Below, one piece after another: positions 59,484 through 64,000 of a stretch of 64,000 bases of DNA. The notes under the pieces are model-generated. The model did no database searches and was not told the origin of the DNA. It saw nothing but the letters and a program-made list of their open reading frames with translations. Positions within the stretch are counted from its first letter, which is position 1. Each line of letters opens with the position of its first letter. The translations under genes were made by a program, and so were the position numbers. The DNA is from Mesorhizobium loti (GTDB lineage Bacteria; Pseudomonadota; Alphaproteobacteria; Rhizobiales; Rhizobiaceae), in NCBI GenBank assembly GCA_014189435.1, contig CP050293.1, positions 3,105,001 to 3,169,000 of the forward strand. Direction: 5' to 3'.

Positions 59484-59512
59484 TTGACGCCACATCCACC
59501 CTCGCCTATAAG
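59484..59512 (+). promoter_or_regulatory. sigma-70-type promoter of rplM-rpsI
   Basis: TTGACG (59484-59489), 17 bases, TATAAG (59507-59512). Both boxes match well at ideal spacing. It leaves a leader of about 120 bases before rplM. Confidence 0.85.
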
Positions 59513-59637
59513 CCCCTCACGAAGCAGCGGCCCGCAAAGGCCGCCGTTTTGTTATTGGCGGCGGGCAAGCGCTTTACGCCAATCCAAGCAACAAGAAACG
59601 CCTTCCCTCGTGAAGGTCAGAACCGAGAGCAGAAAAC

Positions 59638-60102
59638 ATGACAACCTTTTCGCAGAAGCCTGCGGATGTGGTGAAGAAGTGGATCCTGATCGACGCCGAA
59701 GGTCTCGTCGTCGGTCGTCTGGCCACTGTCATCGCCAATCATCTTCGCGGCAAGCACAAGCCGACCTTCACCCCGCATGTCGACGACGGCGACAACGTCA
59801 TCGTCATCAATGCCGACAAGGTGGTGTTCACCGGCAAGAAGTTCACCGACAAGGTCTACTACTGGCACACCGGCCACCCCGGCGGCATCAAGGAGCGCAC
59901 CGCGCGCCAGCTGCTCGAGGGTCGTTTCCCCGAGCGTGTCGTCGAGAAGGCCGTTGAGCGCATGGTCCCGCGTGGCCCGCTCGGCCGTCGCCAGATGAAG
60001 AACCTGCGCGTCTATGCAGGCGCCGAGCATCCGCATGTCGCCCAGCAGCCCGTCGTGCTCGACGTGGCCAAGCTGAACGCCAAGAACAAGAAGGTCGCAT
60101 AA
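59638..60102 (+). CDS. rplM: 50S ribosomal protein L13
   Basis: A 154-residue ribosomal protein. The universal blocks [41 protein letters not shown] and [21 protein letters not shown] are seen, here by short parts: [19 protein letters not shown] and [11 protein letters not shown]. Followed by rpsI one base after the stop. Confidence 0.99.
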   Translation: MTTFSQKPADVVKKWILIDAEGLVVGRLATVIANHLRGKHKPTFTPHVDDGDNVIVINADKVVFTGKKFTDKVYYWHTGHPGGIKERTARQLLEGRFPERVVEKAVERMVPRGPLGRRQMKNLRVYAGAEHPHVAQQPVVLDVAKLNAKNKKVA

Positions 60103-60103
60103 G

Positions 60104-60586
60104 ATGGCTGAGCTTTCCTCGCTCGCAGAACTGGGCGCCGCCACCGGCAACACCAACACCCAGCCGGCGGCCCCCGTCCACGTCCAGAAGCTCGACAAGT
60201 CGGGCCGCGCCTATGCCACCGGCAAGCGCAAGAACGCCATTGCGCGCGTCTGGGTGAAGCCGGGTTCCGGCAAGATCATCGTCAACGACAAGGAATTCGC
60301 GACCTATTTCGCGCGTCCGGTCCTGCAGATGATCCTCAACCAGCCGATCATCGCCTCCAACCGCGCCGGCCAGTACGACATCGTCGCGACCGTTGTCGGC
60401 GGTGGTCTCTCCGGCCAGGCCGGCGCCGTGCGCCACGGCATCTCCAAGGCGCTGACCTACTACGAGCCGACGCTGCGCGCCGTGCTCAAGAAGGGTGGCT
60501 TCCTGACCCGCGACAGCCGCGTCGTCGAGCGCAAGAAGTACGGCAAGGCGAAAGCCCGTCGTTCGTTCCAGTTCTCGAAGCGCTAA
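60104..60586 (+). CDS. rpsI: 30S ribosomal protein S9
   Basis: A 160-residue ribosomal protein with an N-terminal extension and the S9 core: [20 protein letters not shown], the [18 protein letters not shown] block and the [17 protein letters not shown] tail with terminal Lys-Arg. Translated with rplM. Confidence 0.99.
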   Translation: MAELSSLAELGAATGNTNTQPAAPVHVQKLDKSGRAYATGKRKNAIARVWVKPGSGKIIVNDKEFATYFARPVLQMILNQPIIASNRAGQYDIVATVVGGGLSGQAGAVRHGISKALTYYEPTLRAVLKKGGFLTRDSRVVERKKYGKAKARRSFQFSKR

Positions 60587-60606
60587 GCGTTCCGCAACTG
60601 CATCGT

Positions 60607-60636
60607 CGAAAGGCCGCCTCCGGGCGGCCTTTTGCT
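60607..60636 (+). terminator. rpsI terminator
   Basis: AAAGGCCGCC, loop TCCG, GGCGGCCTTTT, about 20 bases after the rpsI stop codon. Confidence 0.9.
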
Positions 60637-60663
60637 TGGGGCTTGTCGTTTGCGGCACGGCAG

Positions 60664-60830
60664 TCACCCCACCCGCGCCTACGGCGCGACCTCCCCATCG
60701 AGGGGAGGTAGAAGAGCGCCGCAATTCCACTTGCCGAGAAATCGGCAAAATCGGCAGGCACCAGAACGAAGAGCGCGGCGCCCTACCTCCCCTTGGTGGG
60801 GAGGTCGGCGCGTAGCGCCGGGTGGGGTGA
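60664..60830. repeat. long palindromic repeat, copy A
   Basis: Ends TCACCCCACCCGCGCC and GGCGCGTAGCGCCGGGTGGGGTGA mirror each other over about 50 bases; CCTCCCCATCGAGGGGAGG and CCTCCCCTTGGTGGGGAGG are inner hairpins. Related to the copy at 62750-62934. Confidence 0.85.
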
Positions 60831-60850
60831 TGGCGCCGGCATAAAACAGG

Positions 60851-61750
60851 TCAGGCCTTGCCGGCCTTGATGAAATCGATGAACGCGCGCAGCGGGGCCG
60901 GCACCAGGCGCCGGCCGGGATAATAGAGAAACGGTCCTGGGAAACTTTGCCACCACGGTTCGAGCACGGGTTCAAGCGCGCCGCTGTCGAAGTAAGGGCG
61001 AAGCCAGCCCTCGAACAGGCCGATGATGCCGGTGCCGGCGATGGCCGCGTCGACGGCAAGATCGGTCGCCCCGCCGATCCGCACGATCAACGGCCCCGTC
61101 GGATCGACCCGCACCACCTCACCGTCGCGCTCGAATTCCCAAGGCAGCATCGCACCGCTGGCAAAGCGTCCGCGCACGCAAGAATGGCCAAGTAGGTCGC
61201 TCGGGTGTTCCGGCCGCCCATGGCGAGCCAGATAGGCAGGGCTGGCGGCGGTTGCGAAATGCTGCACGCGCGGTCCGATCGGCACCGCGATCATGTCCTG
61301 TTCCAGCCGCTCGTCATAGCGGATGCCGGCGTCGCAGCCGGCTGCCAGCACGTCGACAAAATTCTCGTCGGCGATCACCTCCAGCCGGATACCGGGATAG
61401 GCGGCGAGGAAACCCGGCACGATGTCGGGCAAGATCAGCCGCGCGGCGCTGACCGGCACATTGAGACGCAACGACCCCGCCGGCCTGTCGCGAAAGCCGT
61501 TCACCACGTCGAGCGCCGCCTCCACCTCCGACAGCGCCGGGCCGAGCCGTTCCAGCAGGCTGAGGCCTGCCTCGGTCGGGACAACGCTGCGTGTCGTGCG
61601 GTTGAACAGCCTGACGCCGAGCTGTGTCTCCAGGCGACGCACCGCCTCGCTCAAGCCTGAAGCGCTGCCGCCGCTGGCGCGTGCGCCATCGCGAAAGCCG
61701 CCGGCGCGCGCCACCGCCACGAAGGCGTTCAGATCGCTAAGGTCCATCAT
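60851..61750 (-). CDS. LysR-family transcriptional regulator
   Basis: A 299-residue LysR protein. N-terminal helix-turn-helix: LNAFVAVARAGGFRDGARAS and ASGLSEAVRRLETQLGVRLF, then a substrate-binding domain starting RLNVPVSAARLILP. It lies divergently to the AKR gene with a 91-base shared control region containing a palindrome, the usual LysR layout. Confidence 0.93.
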   Translation of the reverse strand: MMDLSDLNAFVAVARAGGFRDGARASGGSASGLSEAVRRLETQLGVRLFNRTTRSVVPTEAGLSLLERLGPALSEVEAALDVVNGFRDRPAGSLRLNVPVSAARLILPDIVPGFLAAYPGIRLEVIADENFVDVLAAGCDAGIRYDERLEQDMIAVPIGPRVQHFATAASPAYLARHGRPEHPSDLLGHSCVRGRFASGAMLPWEFERDGEVVRVDPTGPLIVRIGGATDLAVDAAIAGTGIIGLFEGWLRPYFDSGALEPVLEPWWQSFPGPFLYYPGRRLVPAPLRAFIDFIKAGKA

Positions 61751-61760
61751 TGTCCGTAAT

Positions 61761-61779
61761 TCCGCACAGCCTGTGTGGA
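61761..61779. promoter_or_regulatory. candidate LysR operator
   Basis: TCCGCACAG C CTGTGTGGA is an inverted repeat with one mismatch, centred in the divergent gap of the LysR and AKR genes. Confidence 0.6.
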
Positions 61780-61841
61780 TTGTACCTGATTATCACGAGG
61801 TTGAGCAGCGCCTATCTCTGCCTCCTCAAAGGAGATCACTC

Positions 61842-62714
61842 ATGTCCAATATTCAGCAGGCCGGTACCTTCACCCTTGGCAGCCATACCGTGAAGCGGCT
61901 CGGCTACGGTGCCATGCAGCTCGCCGGTCCCGGCGTGTTCGGGCCGCCGAGGGATCATGACGCTGCATTGGCCGTGCTGCGGGAGGCGGTTGCGCAAGGG
62001 ATCGACCATATCGATACCAGCGACTTTTACGGTCCGCACGTCACCAACCGGCTGATCCGCGAGGCGCTGGCGCCCTACAAGGACGATCTCGTCATCGTCA
62101 CCAAGATCGGCGCCCGCCGCGGCACGGATGGATCGTGGCTGCAGGCCTTTTCGCCCGAAGCGCTGACCCAGGCGGTGCACGACAATCTAAGCAATCTCGG
62201 GCTCGAAGTGCTCGATCTGGTCAATTTGCGCATCATGTTCGATACCCATGGCCCAGCCGAAGGATCGATCGAAGCGCCGCTCACCGTGCTGGCCGGGCTT
62301 CAACAACAGGGGCTGGTCAGGCACATCGGCCTGAGCAACGTGACGACGGCGCAGATCGCGCAAGGACGCGGGATCGCCGAGATCGTCTGCGTGCAGAACC
62401 AGTACAATCTGGCGCATCGTGGCGACGATGCCCTGATCGACGATCTTGCCCGCGACGGCATCGCCTATGTGCCGTTCTTTCCGCTCGGCGGCTTCAATCC
62501 ACTGCAATCCTCCACCCTGTCGGGAGTCGCAGCGCGACTCGGCGCCACACCCATGCAGGTCGCGCTCGCCTGGCTGCTGCGCCGCGCGCCCAATATCCTG
62601 CTGATCCCCGGGACATCTTCGGTCGGGCATTTGCGGGAGAACCTCAGTGCGGCAGAACTGGAGCTCTCGGACGATGTGCTCGGGGAGTTGGATGGGGTGG
62701 CAATGGCCGCTTGA
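61842..62714 (+). CDS. pdxI: pyridoxal reductase-like aldo/keto reductase (PdxI/YdbC)
   Basis: A 290-residue aldo/keto reductase. Opening RLGYGAMQLAGPGVFGPPRD, HIDTSDFYGPHVTN, VTKIGARRG, the unusual LVNLRIM in place of the QxH motif, and IPGTSSVGHLRENLSA at the end all agree closely with E. coli YdbC (PdxI), which reduces pyridoxal to pyridoxine. AAAGGAG precedes the ATG. Likely induced by the divergent LysR protein. Confidence 0.85.
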   Translation: MSNIQQAGTFTLGSHTVKRLGYGAMQLAGPGVFGPPRDHDAALAVLREAVAQGIDHIDTSDFYGPHVTNRLIREALAPYKDDLVIVTKIGARRGTDGSWLQAFSPEALTQAVHDNLSNLGLEVLDLVNLRIMFDTHGPAEGSIEAPLTVLAGLQQQGLVRHIGLSNVTTAQIAQGRGIAEIVCVQNQYNLAHRGDDALIDDLARDGIAYVPFFPLGGFNPLQSSTLSGVAARLGATPMQVALAWLLRRAPNILLIPGTSSVGHLRENLSAAELELSDDVLGELDGVAMAA

Positions 62715-62749
62715 GGGCGCGGCACGGGTTGCCTGTTAGGGTTCGGCTA

Positions 62750-62934
62750 TCACCCCACCCGGCGCTACGCGCCGACCTCCCCATCAAGGGGAGGTAGAAG
62801 GTCGCGGCAATGCGCCATTTCCCAGCGTGTTCCGCGAAGCCCAACAGCCGTTTGGAACGGTCCGAATGAAGGTGAAGTGCGGCGCCCTACCTCCCCTTGA
62901 TGGGGAGGTCGGCGCGTAGCGCCGGGTGGGGTGA
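62750..62934. repeat. long palindromic repeat, copy B
   Basis: TCACCCCACCCGGCGCTACGCGCCGACCTCCCC arm (cited as CACCCGGCGCTACGCGCCG) is mirrored by CGGCGCGTAGCGCCGGGTGG at the other end; inner hairpins use CCTCCCCATCAAGGGGAGG. Close in design and sequence to the copy at 60664-60830. Confidence 0.85.
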
Positions 62935-62948
62935 CGGCGCCAGCGTTC

Positions 62949-64000
62949 CTAATTAATACTCGCCGTATTCGCCGGCTCAGCCGGCCGCGCCTCGTCGGCA
63001 TAAGGTACGCGAAAACCGTTCGCCGCCAGCCAGTCGATGGCCGCCTTTGGCTCGTCGGTCTGGATGATGGTGGCGCCACGGTCGGCCCAAAAACCCCAGC
63101 TTTCGCGCGGCAGGCTGGCCTGCACCGCCAGCTCGTCGCCGCGGCCGCCGGCGAGAAAGCCGCCCGGCTTGTTGACGATGGCGTAGGTGTCGGCCCAGAT
63201 GTGCCAGTTGCCCCGCACGGCAGCGGCCCGCATGCGCGTGCTGAACAGCGGTCCACCGGTCTCGGTCAGCGTCTCGGCGCCTGCCCGCCAGTTGATCAGT
63301 TCGATCGCGCGCGGTGAAAAGGCATGGTCGACCGTCTCGGCAAAACCGGCATCATGCACCGCGTCATCGGCGATGATGGGCATGAACTGGAAGCCGCCGC
63401 CGATGGCGGCCATGGCGGCCTTCACCGTGGAAATCCGCTGTGAATTCCACAGGTTCTCCTTGACGATGACCTGCTCGGCCATGCCGAGATCGCGGGCGAC
63501 CGCGATCATGCCTGGGAGATCGCCGACTTCGAGCTTGTTGTCGAGGTTGATGAGGATCCTGTCCCTGGTCGCCATCAGCATCTCGCGCAGTGTCGAGACC
63601 CTCTCGTTGGTGACGGCGCGGGTACCCTCGATCACCAGCCGACAGGTCCTCAGCTCGGCCACCGTATACTTGACCACCTCGCCTTTGCAGGTCGTGGTGC
63701 GGTCGAGCCAGCTGTCATGCATGACGACGAGCTCGCCGTCCTTGGAGCGCCTGATATCGACCTCGACGATCTCGGCACCCATGGCGATCGAGCCTTCGAC
63801 GGCGGCAATCGAATTTTCCGCGTAAAGCGTCTTGCCGGCCTGCATGCTGCCGGCGCGATGCGCGGCCACCATGACGTGGTCGCGCCACTGGTTGGCATGC
63901 TCGAAGCGGTCGAGGATCTGTCTGGCGCGGGTCTCGCCGGCCAAGGCTTGGCCAGAGGCGGCCGCCAGGATCGCGGAAAGCAGAAGGCTCAGCCAGATGG
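62949..64000 (-). CDS. glycerophosphodiester phosphodiesterase (5' end beyond window)
   Basis: About 350 residues visible of a secreted GDPD enzyme that splits glycerophosphodiesters to glycerol 3-phosphate and alcohols. Catalytic blocks: AAHRAGS, YAENSIAAVEGSIAMGAEIVE (cited in parts YAENSIAAVE and GAEIVEVDIRR), and VMHDSWLDRTT. A signal peptide (LSLLLSAILAAASGQALAG) is read from the window edge, so the start lies just outside. Periplasmic location is predicted. Confidence 0.9.
   Translation of the reverse strand, partial: IWLSLLLSAILAAASGQALAGETRARQILDRFEHANQWRDHVMVAAHRAGSMQAGKTLYAENSIAAVEGSIAMGAEIVEVDIRRSKDGELVVMHDSWLDRTTTCKGEVVKYTVAELRTCRLVIEGTRAVTNERVSTLREMLMATRDRILINLDNKLEVGDLPGMIAVARDLGMAEQVIVKENLWNSQRISTVKAAMAAIGGGFQFMPIIADDAVHDAGFAETVDHAFSPRAIELINWRAGAETLTETGGPLFSTRMRAAAVRGNWHIWADTYAIVNKPGGFLAGGRGDELAVQASLPRESWGFWADRGATIIQTDEPKAAIDWLAANGFRVPYADEARPAEPANTASIN

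Overview
The window is high-GC, gene-dense chromosomal DNA from a member of the Hyphomicrobiales (Rhizobiales). It most resembles Mesorhizobium or a close Phyllobacteriaceae relative. The evidence is the suf operon order (desulfurase-sufB-C-D-S-T-A), clpP-clpX-lon-HU in a row, rplM-rpsI, a ROK-regulated sugar ABC operon, and many short palindromic GC-rich intergenic repeats of the rhizobial type. The genus is inferred from gene content and style, not from a search. Most of the window is core genome; one short accessory patch (about 29.2-32.5 kb) has lower GC, unknown genes and a tRNA-like remnant.

Layout. 0-2.6 kb: pseudouridine catabolism (psuK end, psuG), a TfoX-N protein and a GFA-type zinc protein. 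2.9-10 kb: a seven-gene minus-strand Fe-S assembly operon with two cysteine desulfurases and an Irr/ICE-like inverted repeat upstream of its first gene. 10.2-21.5 kb: an alpha/beta hydrolase, a PaiB-like protein, a small secreted protein, PAP2 phosphatase plus ArnT-like glycosyltransferase (envelope), tyrS, a large AsmA/YhdP-like protein, a Bcp peroxiredoxin and an M23 peptidase. 21.6-29.2 kb: an M20/M24 hydrolase pair divergent from a ROK regulator, a ribose/fructose-type ABC transporter and an SDR. 29.2-32.5 kb: accessory patch. 33.0-33.4 kb: tRNA-Val and tRNA-Asp. 34.4-43.8 kb: a sugar uptake and metabolism locus (ribokinase, FucU mutarotase, MalK-type ATPase, divergent Tat-exported binding protein, two permeases, creatininase-like and SIS proteins, aldo/keto reductase). 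43.9-49.4 kb: HU, Lon, ClpX, ClpP. 49.7-64 kb: secreted hypotheticals, a frameshifted cytochrome P450, metY, a tight five-gene cluster (enoyl-CoA hydratase, VOC, AAA ATPase, GNAT, CoA-binding), a PaaI thioesterase, rplM-rpsI, a LysR regulator with a divergent pyridoxal-reductase-like AKR, and a glycerophosphodiesterase cut by the window edge.

The main points for a second look are in the accessory patch. A DUF6161-like coiled-coil membrane protein has its conserved end shifted out of frame at a run of seven C. An unknown 366-residue protein is followed by a 29-residue one-helix membrane peptide whose start codon overlaps its stop codon. A second 33-residue one-helix ORF faces it. A tRNA acceptor/T-arm minihelix lies at the right border. 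Also notable are the P450 frameshift in a run of six T, an M24 protein lacking most metal ligands, strong hairpins placed between binding-protein and permease genes in both sugar ABC operons, and several families of palindromic repeats. No phage, integrase, CRISPR array, rRNA or intact insertion sequence was seen.
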